A stretch of 31,735 bases of DNA from UBA6220 sp041650375 (GTDB lineage Bacteria > Patescibacteriota > Minisyncoccia > Minisyncoccales > Minisyncoccaceae). A model generated the notes under the pieces. The model saw nothing but the letters and a program-made list of their open reading frames with translations, was not told where the DNA came from and made no database searches. Shown here piece after piece: positions 16,616 to 23,923 of this stretch. Position 1 is the first letter of the stretch. Each line of letters starts with the position of its first letter. The translations under genes were made by a program, and so were the position numbers. The stretch is taken from assembly GCA_041650375.1 (NCBI GenBank), contig JBAZLH010000006.1, positions 1 to 31,735 of the forward strand, read 5' to 3'.

Positions 16616-17140
16616 CTATTTGCTGAAATAAACCGGTATGGTTAATTGGTCCGCGTTTTGGGGCAATCCGGAAGGATTATCTTTTTCCAAAACCAATATT
16701 CCTTTTGCGGTTACGGGCGCTTCAAATTCAAGAGCCGCTTCATACGGAACGAAATTTGCGGTCATCCAATCCGACTTGGCTTGGGCCACCGCAATGCCCA
16801 ATTGCTTGCCATTCGCGTCAAATATTTTTATTGGAAAAGACGCTTCAAAAAACCAATTTCCTCTGGCCTCCCCTTTGATAACCAACGGACTTTTAACCAA
16901 ATCGTTCGGCCTGGGGCTGTTAATGCGGATCAGGTCCGCTTTTTCATTCACGTTGCCGATGTCCTCAATAAATTTTTGGCACTTTCGCGGATATGATTCC
17001 ATAACCGGATAACCCGCGGCCACACACTCTTCAAAACTGTTCACCACCGGCTTCAAGTTGGAATTTTTGTAATTTAACGCAATCGCAATAGCCGCGATTA
17101 TGATTATCGCCCCAACAATTATAACAATATTTTTATTCAT
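16616..17140 (-). CDS. Membrane-anchored Gmad2-domain protein (174 aa)
   Basis: An N-terminal helix (about 5-23, IVIIVGAIIIIAAIAIAL) anchors the protein. A short conserved motif with two cysteines follows (SFEECVAAGYPVMESYPRKC, 35-54). The rest (about 70-172) matches the Gmad2 immunoglobulin-like domain, a fold first described in spore-germination proteins: NSPRPNDLVKSPLVIKGEA, NWFFEASFPIKIFDANGK, then VLEKDNPSGLP. Sporulation is not implied; the domain is widespread in bacterial surface proteins. It is monocistronic and shares a bidirectional terminator with pyruvate kinase. A long inverted repeat lies in its leader at 17158-17184. Confidence 0.82.
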   Translation of the reverse strand: MNKNIVIIVGAIIIIAAIAIALNYKNSNLKPVVNSFEECVAAGYPVMESYPRKCQKFIEDIGNVNEKADLIRINSPRPNDLVKSPLVIKGEARGNWFFEASFPIKIFDANGKQLGIAVAQAKSDWMTANFVPYEAALEFEAPVTAKGILVLEKDNPSGLPQNADQLTIPVYFSK

Positions 17141-17157
17141 GCTTTTACCCGATTAAA

Positions 17158-17184
17158 TACGATTTAAAATTAATTTAAATCGTA
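17158..17184. promoter_or_regulatory. 11-bp perfect inverted repeat upstream of the Gmad2 gene
   Basis: Arms TACGATTTAAA and TTTAAATCGTA flank a 5-nt centre, 17 nt before the ATG and downstream of the predicted -10. It could be an operator for a dimeric regulator or an RNA hairpin covering the translation start region. Confidence 0.5.
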
Positions 17185-17216
17185 ATTTTAAATTTTTATT
17201 TTTACAACCTATTTAT

Positions 17217-17222
17217 ATTATA
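17217..17222 (-). promoter_or_regulatory. -10 element of the Gmad2 gene
   Basis: Perfect TATAAT on the minus strand, giving a leader of about 70 nt that contains the inverted repeat at 17158-17184. No convincing -35 was found. Confidence 0.45.
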
Positions 17223-17280
17223 TACTAATTATGGAAATTTAAAATTATTAAACCGGGTGAATTAGAGGATAAAATTTTTA

Positions 17281-17310
17281 ATTAAAAAGCCATCTCCCTG
17301 GACGGCTTTT
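17281..17310 (-). terminator. Intrinsic terminator of the second ABC operon
   Basis: AAAAGCCGTC/GATGGCTTTT arms (17301-17310 and 17285-17294) form a 10-bp stem with one G-U pair and a 6-nt loop, running into TTTTTAATT on the minus strand. It lies 11 nt after the last stop codon of the operon. Confidence 0.85.
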
Positions 17311-17320
17311 AGATAAAATG

Positions 17321-17755
17321 TTATTGAATCGGCTTATTCTCCGTCCCGCTTGGCTGATTTTGCATAATCGGCCTGATTTGGATTGACTGCGCAGTTACAC
17401 TGCCGTCTTGATTAGAAGTGCCGGTTATCATTACTCCGGCACCGGTTTGCAAATCGCTCAAAGCGCCATCCGCCATTTTGCTTACTTTCGTGGAAGCTGA
17501 AAGAAAAACAATTTTTGAACCGCCGCTGCTTAATTTAATTGTAATGCTTTTATCGTCCATGCTTACAATTGAGCCATTAACCAATCCGGTTTGCCCGGTG
17601 CCCGCGCCGGTTCGCTTTTGTCCGTTTGCCATAGCTTGGAAATTTCCCTGACCCGAAATTTTTTTACTTTGCCCGTAAACCATGCCCCCATAAAAAGAGC
17701 CCACTCCAATTACCACCATTAAAACTATGCCAATTATTAAATATTTTTTGTTCAT
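17321..17755 (-). CDS. Membrane-anchored DUF5666-like protein (144 aa)
   Basis: An N-terminal helix (about 5-27, YLIIGIVLMVVIGVGSFYGG) is followed by a Gly/Gln-rich linker. A small beta-rich domain comes next (about 58-128): GLVNGSIVSMDDKSITIKL, then STKVSKMADGALSDLQTG, then VMITGTSNQDGSVTAQSI. This pattern resembles the DUF5666 OB-like domain; the assignment is by pattern only. It is the last gene of the operon, 19 nt after the permease, and ends at a strong terminator. A related domain occurs in the second gene of the same operon (21515-22015). Role unknown; possibly an accessory on the outer face of the transporter. Confidence 0.7.
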   Translation of the reverse strand: MNKKYLIIGIVLMVVIGVGSFYGGMVYGQSKKISGQGNFQAMANGQKRTGAGTGQTGLVNGSIVSMDDKSITIKLSSGGSKIVFLSASTKVSKMADGALSDLQTGAGVMITGTSNQDGSVTAQSIQIRPIMQNQPSGTENKPIQ

Positions 17756-17774
17756 AATTTATTTACGCTATTTA

Positions 17775-18995
17775 CTATTCGTATCTTAACGCTTCTATGG
17801 GGTTTAATTTCGCCGCTCGCTGAGCCGGATAATACCCGAAAATAATTCCAATCAAAGCCGAAACTCCAAAAGCCAAAAATATTGACCAAGGCGCTATTTT
17901 TGTAACCGTTCCTCCAAACTGGCTGATGGCAACCGAAGCCAAGCAACCCAAAATTATGCCCACGATTCCGCCGATAAAAGTTAAAGCAATGGCTTCTCCC
18001 AAAAATTGCGAATTAATATTTTTCTTTTTCGCGCCAATCGCTTTTCGCAATCCAATTTCCCTGGTTCTCTCGGTAACGGTTGTCAGCATCATATTCATAA
18101 TCCCTATTCCTCCCACAACCAAAGATATGGATGCCACAGACGCTAACAAAATCGTAAAAGTGTCCGCCACCGAAGAAGCGGTTGAAGCAATGTCCGCCTG
18201 GTTGGTGGTAGTAAAATCGGCTTTGGTTGAATCCGTGATATTGTGCCTGGCTAAAAGCAGGTCGGTTATATCCGTTTGTAAAGCATCCATGGAATCTTGG
18301 TTGATTGCGGAAACATAAATACTGCTCACGTATTTATTGCCGGACAAATATTGTTGGTCCGTGGTAATGGGAATAAAAACCATATTGTCCTGGCTGCTCA
18401 TAGTATTCCCTCCTTTCGCCGCGGTAACTCCAATTACCTTAAACTCAATTCCGTTAATCCGAATTGTTTGTCCGACTGCGTCCGAATTTTCTCCAAACAA
18501 ATCATCCCTGGCGGTCGGCCCCAAAACCGCAATTTTTGTTTTGTTTGTTTTGTCCAACTCGGAAATAAACGAACCTTGCTCAACTTGCACGTTACGAACC
18601 GTTAAATACTCGGCGGTTGTTCCAACCACGGAAACATTCGTATTGGTTCCCTTGGCTATAACCTGCCGCCGGGAAGAAACTTCCGGCTCCACAGCTTGCG
18701 CCAAAGCCAATCCGTTTATAGCCGCGGCATCGTCAATCGTAAGAGTTTGGGCCGTTCCCCTGCCTCCGCTAACAGACATGCCAATGCCCCTTTGCGCCCC
18801 GGGAGTGACAGCAATCAAATTAGAGCCCAGCGATTCAATCCTGGACTGAATGCTGCTTTGCGACCCTTGCCCAATAGCAATCATTGCGATTACCGAACCG
18901 ATACCGATAACAATACCTAAAATCGTAAGGAAAGACCTGATTTTATTGGTGAACAAAGCAAAGTATATTTCTTCCAACAAGTCTTGGTTTTTCAT
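17775..18995 (-). CDS. ABC transporter permease, MacB/FtsX type
   Basis: This 406-aa permease has the MacB order: N-terminal helix (about 20-43, FLTILGIVIGIGSVIAMIAIG), a MacB-PCD extracytoplasmic domain (about 50-270), and an FtsX core of three C-terminal helices. Hallmarks are TERTREIGLRKAIGAKK and the terminal PAQRAAKLNPIEALRYE. A Shine-Dalgarno-like AAAGGGA lies inside the end of the ATPase gene, 3 nt upstream in gene spacing. Being the only permease in this operon, it probably homodimerises, in contrast with the paired permeases at 7452-9927. Confidence 0.94.
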   Translation of the reverse strand: MKNQDLLEEIYFALFTNKIRSFLTILGIVIGIGSVIAMIAIGQGSQSSIQSRIESLGSNLIAVTPGAQRGIGMSVSGGRGTAQTLTIDDAAAINGLALAQAVEPEVSSRRQVIAKGTNTNVSVVGTTAEYLTVRNVQVEQGSFISELDKTNKTKIAVLGPTARDDLFGENSDAVGQTIRINGIEFKVIGVTAAKGGNTMSSQDNMVFIPITTDQQYLSGNKYVSSIYVSAINQDSMDALQTDITDLLLARHNITDSTKADFTTTNQADIASTASSVADTFTILLASVASISLVVGGIGIMNMMLTTVTERTREIGLRKAIGAKKKNINSQFLGEAIALTFIGGIVGIILGCLASVAISQFGGTVTKIAPWSIFLAFGVSALIGIIFGYYPAQRAAKLNPIEALRYE

Positions 18996-18998
18996 AAT

Positions 18999-19694
18999 TT
19001 ATCCCTTTTGTTTTAATCCGTTATAATCTTCCACAATCACACCGTCCTTGATTGAGATAATCCGGTCCGCGTGCTCAGCCACTTCCCGCTCGTGTGTAAT
19101 TAAAATTATCGTATGGCGCTGATTTCGGTTTAGGTCGGTAAAAGTTTTTAAAACAATTTCTCCGGTTTTTGAATCCAGATTTCCGGTCGGCTCATCCGCC
19201 AAAATCAAAGAAGGATTATTAACCAATGCCCGGGCGATCGCCACTCTTTGCATCTGTCCGCCGGACAATTGATTACTCAGATGATTAAATAAATTTTCAT
19301 CCAACCCGGCATCTTGCAACGCTTGCCTGGCCTTTAATTCCCTTTCCGGTTTGGGAACCTCCGCGTAAATCAACGGCACGCTCACATTGCGGATTACCGT
19401 AGCCCTGGGCAATAAATTAAATGTTTGAAAAACAAAACCTATTTTTCCATTTCTTATTTCCGCCAATTCGTCATCCGATAAAAACGAAACATTTTTATTA
19501 TCCAAAAAGTATTCTCCCGAAGTCGGCGTATCCAACGCTCCGATTATATTCATCAGAGTTGATTTTCCCGAGCCGGACGGCCCGGTTATGGCCACAAATT
19601 CGCCATCGTTGATTTTAAGGGAAATGCCTTTTAGTATGGGAACAACGCCCGCGCTGGTAATATACGCTTTGGTTATATTTTTTAGTTCAATCAT
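18999..19694 (-). CDS. ABC transporter ATP-binding protein, MacB/LolD type
   Basis: This 231-aa subunit drives the neighbouring permease. Walker A is GPSGSGKS (38-45), the Q-loop is FQTFNLL, the signature is LSGGQMQR (143-150), Walker B is LILADEP (163-169), followed by GNLDS and the H-loop His201 (ITHE). Nothing is missing. It starts 12 nt after the adaptor gene and ends 3 nt before the permease. It is a close paralogue of the ATPase at 9932-10654. Confidence 0.95.
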   Translation of the reverse strand: MIELKNITKAYITSAGVVPILKGISLKINDGEFVAITGPSGSGKSTLMNIIGALDTPTSGEYFLDNKNVSFLSDDELAEIRNGKIGFVFQTFNLLPRATVIRNVSVPLIYAEVPKPERELKARQALQDAGLDENLFNHLSNQLSGGQMQRVAIARALVNNPSLILADEPTGNLDSKTGEIVLKTFTDLNRNQRHTIILITHEREVAEHADRIISIKDGVIVEDYNGLKQKG

Positions 19695-19706
19695 AAAATT
19701 TATAAA

Positions 19707-21512
19707 CTAATTAGGCGGACCACCCAATCCTTGAATCATCATATTGCCAGTGGTGCTCTTGATAGTGGTGGAAGTGGTTGACTTTGTTGAAGACATTGAC
19801 GCTTTTGCGGATGCGTTGATTGTGCCGGTTATAACTTGGTCGTTTTCATTCAAGCCACTCGTAATCTCGGTATAAGAATCATTAGCTGAGCCAATCTCCA
19901 CGGTTTTAGTTGTAAGCGCTCCCTTTAAAGAAATTCCTTTGCTGTTATCCAATTGAGCTGAATCAACTGCCACGGACGGCGATTGAACGTAGTAAGAATT
20001 GTTTAAAGATTTTATAGCTGAGTTAGGAACCATTAACACATCTGTCTTAGCTTCCGTAATTATGTTGACCGAAGCGCTCATTCCCGGCTTAACAGTGCCG
20101 GTATCATCCGTAAAACTTATTTCAACATTATAATTAACCACTCCGGAAGTCACTGTTCCGATTGTATCAACCTGAGTTACCTTACCGGTCAAACTCAAAT
20201 CCGGCAAAGCGTCAAAAGTAAGCGTAACCGCGTCCCCTAATTTAACTTTTGAGATATCCACTTCATTCAAAGAAACGTTTACTATTTTTCCGTCGGAAAT
20301 AAAAGTCACCAAGGCGGCGCCGGAAGAAACAGATTCACCCCTGGAAACACTCAGTTTGGCGATGGTTCCGGAAAAAGGAGCGGTAATATAATAATCGCTT
20401 AAATTTTTCTTGGCCGCTAACAAAGCGTTGTATTTCTGCGCTACCGCCAATTCCTGTGATTTAATGTTTATATCCGTGGCGCCGGCCTTAATCTTATCCA
20501 GAGAAATTTGTTTTTCCACTATACTTCTCTCGGCGCTGACTGTTGTTTTTTTATCATTACTGATAGTTTGTTGAATCGCCAGCAAACTAGACAAACTACT
20601 ATTCGTTTTGCTCATATAACCATTAAGTGTGGCCAAATGCGTATCTGCCAAAGAATTCGGGCTAACACTTTCATCGGTCAACTGATCTTTATAAAACTGG
20701 ATTAAGTCGCTGGAACTTTTCACCGCATCGGAAAGAAGCAATGTTGTTTCGTAGGTCTCATTTATCAACGATTCAATTTCATCCGAACTCATGCTACGAG
20801 TGGAATTTTTGTAATCGCTAAAATTTTGGTCGTAAGCTGCTTTAGCTTTTTGATACTTACTGTAAGCATCATCCCGGTATTGTTGAATTTTAGAATCATA
20901 TTTAAAACCGGCGCCGGTATAATAATCCAAATTAGTCTGATAATTGTTAAAAGAATTTCCAAACAATAAATTATTTAGTCCTGTTGCAATAGCAGGCAAG
21001 TCTAAGAAAGCATTGGAAATAGAAGTGAATCCGTCTGTATAAGCCTTTTTAAGGTCGTATTCCGCGTCTTCTTTGGATTGTTGAGCGTTAATTAATGAAC
21101 TCTCTGCTTGTAAAACAGTTAATTCGTCCGCCGGCGCTTTTAATTCCTCCAAAGATAATTGCGCCAAATCATAATTGGCTTGCGCGTCTCTGACCGCCTG
21201 CTCGGCATCCGAAGAATCTATTTGCAACAAAAGCTTTCCATCATTAACTTCCTGCCCGGCAACCACGCCGATATAAGTAATGTCGCCGGAAACCTTGGCG
21301 CTAATAGCAACTTCATTAGAGGTTGAAACTTGCCCCGTACCAGAAATTGAACTGATTAATGTTCCCTTGGCCGCAGCCGCGACCACGTATTTAGAAGCGG
21401 CTTTCGGCGTGAATATATTATAAGCAAACAGGCCCAAAGAAATAAGCGCGATAATTAAAACAATGGAAATAATTTTATGGGCGGAAATGAATCTTGTTGT
21501 TTTTTCTAGCAT
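19707..21512 (-). CDS. Membrane-fusion/adaptor protein, HlyD/MacA-like, long hairpin
   Basis: This 601-aa adaptor is longer than a typical MacA (about 370). A membrane helix (about 13-31, ISIVLIIALISLGLFAYNI) leads to a lipoyl half (VVAGQEVNDGKLLLQIDS) and an alpha-helical region of about 250 residues (110-375). The second lipoyl half is APFSGTIAKLSVSRGESV, followed by beta-barrel segments (VKLGDAVTLTFDALP). The C-terminus is a low-complexity Ser/Thr/Lys tail ending in a Gly/Pro-rich stretch. It starts 2 nt after the DUF5666-like gene. As with the other adaptor, no TolC partner is encoded here. Confidence 0.9.
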   Translation of the reverse strand: MLEKTTRFISAHKIISIVLIIALISLGLFAYNIFTPKAASKYVVAAAAKGTLISSISGTGQVSTSNEVAISAKVSGDITYIGVVAGQEVNDGKLLLQIDSSDAEQAVRDAQANYDLAQLSLEELKAPADELTVLQAESSLINAQQSKEDAEYDLKKAYTDGFTSISNAFLDLPAIATGLNNLLFGNSFNNYQTNLDYYTGAGFKYDSKIQQYRDDAYSKYQKAKAAYDQNFSDYKNSTRSMSSDEIESLINETYETTLLLSDAVKSSSDLIQFYKDQLTDESVSPNSLADTHLATLNGYMSKTNSSLSSLLAIQQTISNDKKTTVSAERSIVEKQISLDKIKAGATDINIKSQELAVAQKYNALLAAKKNLSDYYITAPFSGTIAKLSVSRGESVSSGAALVTFISDGKIVNVSLNEVDISKVKLGDAVTLTFDALPDLSLTGKVTQVDTIGTVTSGVVNYNVEISFTDDTGTVKPGMSASVNIITEAKTDVLMVPNSAIKSLNNSYYVQSPSVAVDSAQLDNSKGISLKGALTTKTVEIGSANDSYTEITSGLNENDQVITGTINASAKASMSSTKSTTSTTIKSTTGNMMIQGLGGPPN

Positions 21513-21514
21513 AT

Positions 21515-22015
21515 TTATTTTTTAATCCTATCTTTTGGAAAACGCTCTAATGTTTTTTCGGGTGGAGGCGGGGGTAAAATCCTTATCAAACCCGCCTCAA
21601 TCTGTCCGCTCTCGTTTGATTCCCCGATAACAACGATACTTTCATTTATTTTCAAATCGCTTAATTTTAAGTTTTGTTTAAGGTTTCTGATAACCGTATC
21701 GTCTTTTACCAAAACAACTTTCTCCAAAGTATTGCGGTCTTTTATCACCAAATTTGGGCTATCAATTTTTATAATTTCCCCCAAAACACCGTGCGCGTTC
21801 ATAAAGTCATCCGGCTTTATCATATTCTTGGGGAAACTTTCCGCCGGCCCGGCGAAATTGCGGTAATAATTCTCCCCCCATTGGTAAGAAAAGTTCGCCT
21901 TCCTGAAGCCGATATCCATTCCCAATTTAAAAACCAGCAAAAGCGCGATCATTGCTCCGATTATCATTAAAACGACACTAAATGTTTTTGATTGGAAAAA
22001 ATTATTTAAATCCAT
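21515..22015 (-). CDS. Membrane-anchored DUF5666-like protein (166 aa)
   Basis: One N-terminal helix (about 12-35, FSVVLMIIGAMIALLLVFKLG) leads to an external segment (YQWGENYYRNFAGP) and a beta-rich domain (about 75-150). The domain reads GVLGEIIKIDSPNLVIKDR, then VKDDTVIRNLKQNLKLSDLK, then VVIGESNESGQIEAGLIRI, a DUF5666-like pattern. The C-terminus is proline-rich and basic. It sits between the candidate anti-sigma gene (1-nt gap) and the adaptor (2-nt gap), so all three are probably co-translated. Function unknown; a role as accessory or regulator of the exporter is inference. Confidence 0.65.
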   Translation of the reverse strand: MDLNNFFQSKTFSVVLMIIGAMIALLLVFKLGMDIGFRKANFSYQWGENYYRNFAGPAESFPKNMIKPDDFMNAHGVLGEIIKIDSPNLVIKDRNTLEKVVLVKDDTVIRNLKQNLKLSDLKINESIVVIGESNESGQIEAGLIRILPPPPPEKTLERFPKDRIKK

Positions 22016-22016
22016 A

Positions 22017-22406
22017 TTAGATTGCTTGTAAACTTTTTATGCTCCTGAAATCCCGCGCCAAATATTTGGATATTTGCATAATTATTAAAATAATGGCGAG
22101 CAAAATTATTGATTCCACGATCGGAAACGATTCCAAAAGGGTTGAAAAAAAATTATACCAATAACGCGCCAGCACGGCCGAATCGGAAAACAACAAAGAA
22201 AAATATTCTCCAAATCCTGATTTGGCGATATTGTCCTGCGTTAATTTGAGCGTGTAAACCAATGCCGGGATTAAACCGAACAATCCCGCAAAAAAAGCGA
22301 AAATCCGCCTTTTTAAAGCCAAAAGGCGCTCTTCTTTTTCAATCCGGCTTGTTATCTTTTTGAAAAGATAAACGGGCGGCTCAATTTCTTCATAATCCTT
22401 GTTCAT
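22017..22406 (-). CDS. Two-helix membrane protein, candidate anti-sigma factor
   Basis: This 129-aa protein has a basic cytoplasmic N-terminus (1-31, with PPVYLFKKITSRIEKEERLL), two membrane helices (about 33-51 and 96-117) and an external loop of about 45 residues. It lacks the HxxxCxxC zinc motif of classic anti-sigma proteins. The proposal rests on position: it opens an operon driven by an ECF-like promoter and lies directly downstream of the ECF sigma gene. Start choice: the ATG at 22404-22406 is preferred over a TTG 21 nt upstream, because that TTG lies inside the promoter spacer. Confidence 0.55.
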   Translation of the reverse strand: MNKDYEEIEPPVYLFKKITSRIEKEERLLALKRRIFAFFAGLFGLIPALVYTLKLTQDNIAKSGFGEYFSLLFSDSAVLARYWYNFFSTLLESFPIVESIILLAIILIIMQISKYLARDFRSIKSLQAI

Positions 22407-22415
22407 ATAAATTAC

Positions 22416-22442
22416 TACGCATGTCAATACCTTTTGGGTTCA
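22416..22442 (-). promoter_or_regulatory. Candidate ECF-sigma promoter of the second ABC operon
   Basis: On the minus strand TGAACC (22437-22442), a 17-nt spacer and CGTA (22416-22419) resemble ECF promoters such as the Bacillus SigW type (TGAAAC-N16/17-CGTA). The CGTA ends 9 nt before the ATG at 22406, giving a nearly leaderless transcript. An overlapping TTGACA has no usable -10 at proper spacing. Confidence 0.5.
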
Positions 22443-22454
22443 AGGCCTTAATTG

Positions 22455-22483
22455 AAAACAAAAACCGCAGTTTGGCCGCGGTT
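22455..22483 (-). terminator. Intrinsic terminator of the ECF sigma gene
   Basis: AACCGC/GCGGTT arms (22463-22468 and 22478-22483) with a 9-nt loop are followed on the minus strand by TTTTTGTTTT. It separates the sigma gene from the next operon and lies just upstream of the ECF-like promoter. Confidence 0.82.
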
Positions 22484-22490
22484 CAAGTTA

Positions 22491-23054
22491 TTAAAAATAA
22501 GACAAAGTTTGTTTCAATTCCATAATCGCCCGCCTGTATCGGCTTTTTATGGTGTCAACCGATTCCCCCAAAATATTGGCGATTTCTTGGAAGGTCAGCT
22601 GCTCGTTTAAGCGCATTAAAACAACCTCTTTATATTTTATTGACAGCTTATTGATGGCATCCGCCACCCGGCTTATCATATCTTTACGCTCGCAAGCGGC
22701 CAAAGGCAAGGGCGCTTTGTCCCGCAAAGTTTCAAGTAAAACATTTTCTCCTTTATCGTTTTCAAAGCGGGAAAACGGAATGGATTTTTTCTTCCTGGAA
22801 AAATCAATAGCCGTGTTTTTGGCGATTTCAAAAAGCCAGGGCTTGAATTTCTTTTTTTGGTCAAACTTTTTTATGTTTTTCCAAATCTTCACAAAGGCCT
22901 CCTGGGTAATATCTTCGGCCTCGGCGCTATTACCGCAATAACTGTAAGCAAATCCGTAAATCGGCTTAAGGTATCTCGCGATTAAAAAATCCAGGGCTTG
23001 CTTTTCGCCTTGTAAATATTTTTCAACCAATTGTTCGTCCGTTAAATCTTGCAT
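22491..23054 (-). CDS. RNA polymerase sigma factor, ECF type
   Basis: This 187-aa protein contains only sigma regions 2 and 4, the ECF layout. Region 2 (about 22-92) shows YGFAYSYCGNSAEAEDITQEAFVKIW and KPWLFEIAKNTAIDFSRKK in sequence. Region 4 (about 132-183) has the helix-turn-helix LTFQEIANILGESVDTIKSR. The linker (93-130) is longer than minimal and acidic. The ATG at 23052-23054 is preferred to a TTG 24 nt upstream, which overlaps the -10. The gene ends at a strong terminator. It may direct transcription of the operon that follows (inference from the TGAACC-N17-CGTA motif there) and could also be reached by transcription from the kinase operon. Confidence 0.92.
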   Translation of the reverse strand: MQDLTDEQLVEKYLQGEKQALDFLIARYLKPIYGFAYSYCGNSAEAEDITQEAFVKIWKNIKKFDQKKKFKPWLFEIAKNTAIDFSRKKKSIPFSRFENDKGENVLLETLRDKAPLPLAACERKDMISRVADAINKLSIKYKEVVLMRLNEQLTFQEIANILGESVDTIKSRYRRAIMELKQTLSYF

Positions 23055-23066
23055 ATCGTGCCCACA

Positions 23067-23095
23067 ATTATAAACCAAGCCGCCAATTTAATCAA
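23067..23095 (-). promoter_or_regulatory. Sigma-70-type promoter of the ECF sigma gene
   Basis: TTGATT (23090-23095), exactly 17 nt, then a perfect TATAAT (23067-23072). The -10 ends 12 nt before the ATG at 23054, so the leader would be only about 5-7 nt. The sequence before the ATG (TGTGGGCACGAT) has no Shine-Dalgarno site. Confidence 0.72.
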
Positions 23096-23112
23096 CACAA
23101 ATTGTAAACAAA

Positions 23113-23919
23113 TTATTGCCCCGCTGTTTTGGGCAATGTCTCGTGGTCAATAAAATCATAACATCCAACCACGCATTTTTTATCAATACAATTCATTTGG
23201 AAAGGACAATTTGAACGCATCGCGTATTCACCCGGCACTTCCGGGCAATCCGCGCTTTTTTCACACACGAAATCAAGGATTTTTTCCGTTGCGAAAAACG
23301 CTCTTACGTTAAAATAAGTTTCGGCCCTTGCAATAGAAATTAAGCTTAAATCTTTGCGGCTTTGCGATAATTTATCCCTGAACTCGGCTGGAAAAATTTC
23401 TCTTAACGATTTACTGTAACCGCTTCCATCCAAGGGCTTAGCAAGGGTAAAACTTGTTTCCGTTTTCGTAAGCCGTGCCGGAACGGATATGCCGCTATCG
23501 GATATCAACCTTGGGGCAATCGTATTTTTTTCGCACTTCCCGCAATCCTTGGAAATAAAGCATTTGTTTGCCGAATCCGAGTCCGGGCAAAACGTTTCTT
23601 TGTCGTTTACGTAAAAAGATTCGCAAAAAGCCGATATATAAATATTATTCCCTTCCTCTCCCAAAAAATCATAAGAACAAAACGCTTTGGCTTTTTCATT
23701 ATTTGTCCAAGCCAAATTTGCTTCAAGAAATTTTACTATTTCGCAATCCATTCCATACTCTGCTCCCGGGCATTTTTCGGAATTGCTTAAAGTTTGCGGA
23801 TTATTTTTTGGAGTTTGGTTTAAAAAATAAAAAACCCCCACGGCTCCAATCGCCAAAATAATAATTATTATTATTACAATTAAAATATTACCAATGCCTT
23901 TTTGGTTAAGTGTTTCCAT
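23113..23919 (-). CDS. Membrane-anchored Cys-containing external protein (268 aa)
   Basis: Not recognised as a named family. METLNQKGIGN precedes a strong helix (about 12-33, runs of Ile/Val), resembling a signal anchor, and the remaining 235 residues are external. Cysteines cluster in three groups: CPGAEYGMDC, then CPDSDSANKCFISKDCGKC, then CEKSADCPEVPG...CPFQMNCIDKKCVVGC near the end. The last group resembles small disulfide-rich domains. The ATG at 23917-23919 is preferred over the upstream TTG, as it falls 4 nt after the kinase stop. It is third in the surface protein-kinase operon and may be an extracytoplasmic partner of the kinase (inference). Confidence 0.75.
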   Translation of the reverse strand: METLNQKGIGNILIVIIIIIILAIGAVGVFYFLNQTPKNNPQTLSNSEKCPGAEYGMDCEIVKFLEANLAWTNNEKAKAFCSYDFLGEEGNNIYISAFCESFYVNDKETFCPDSDSANKCFISKDCGKCEKNTIAPRLISDSGISVPARLTKTETSFTLAKPLDGSGYSKSLREIFPAEFRDKLSQSRKDLSLISIARAETYFNVRAFFATEKILDFVCEKSADCPEVPGEYAMRSNCPFQMNCIDKKCVVGCYDFIDHETLPKTAGQ

Positions 23920-23923
23920 TTTT

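Noticed and set aside
22404..22427. TTG start 21 nt upstream of the 129-aa gene, and an overlapping TTGACA as a sigma-70 promoter
   Set aside because: The TTG lies within the ECF-like promoter spacer, and the TTGACA has no -10 at a workable distance before the ATG.
23052..23078. TTG start giving a 195-aa sigma factor
   Set aside because: It overlaps the TATAAT of the gene's own promoter; the ATG at 23054 gives a normal ECF N-terminus.
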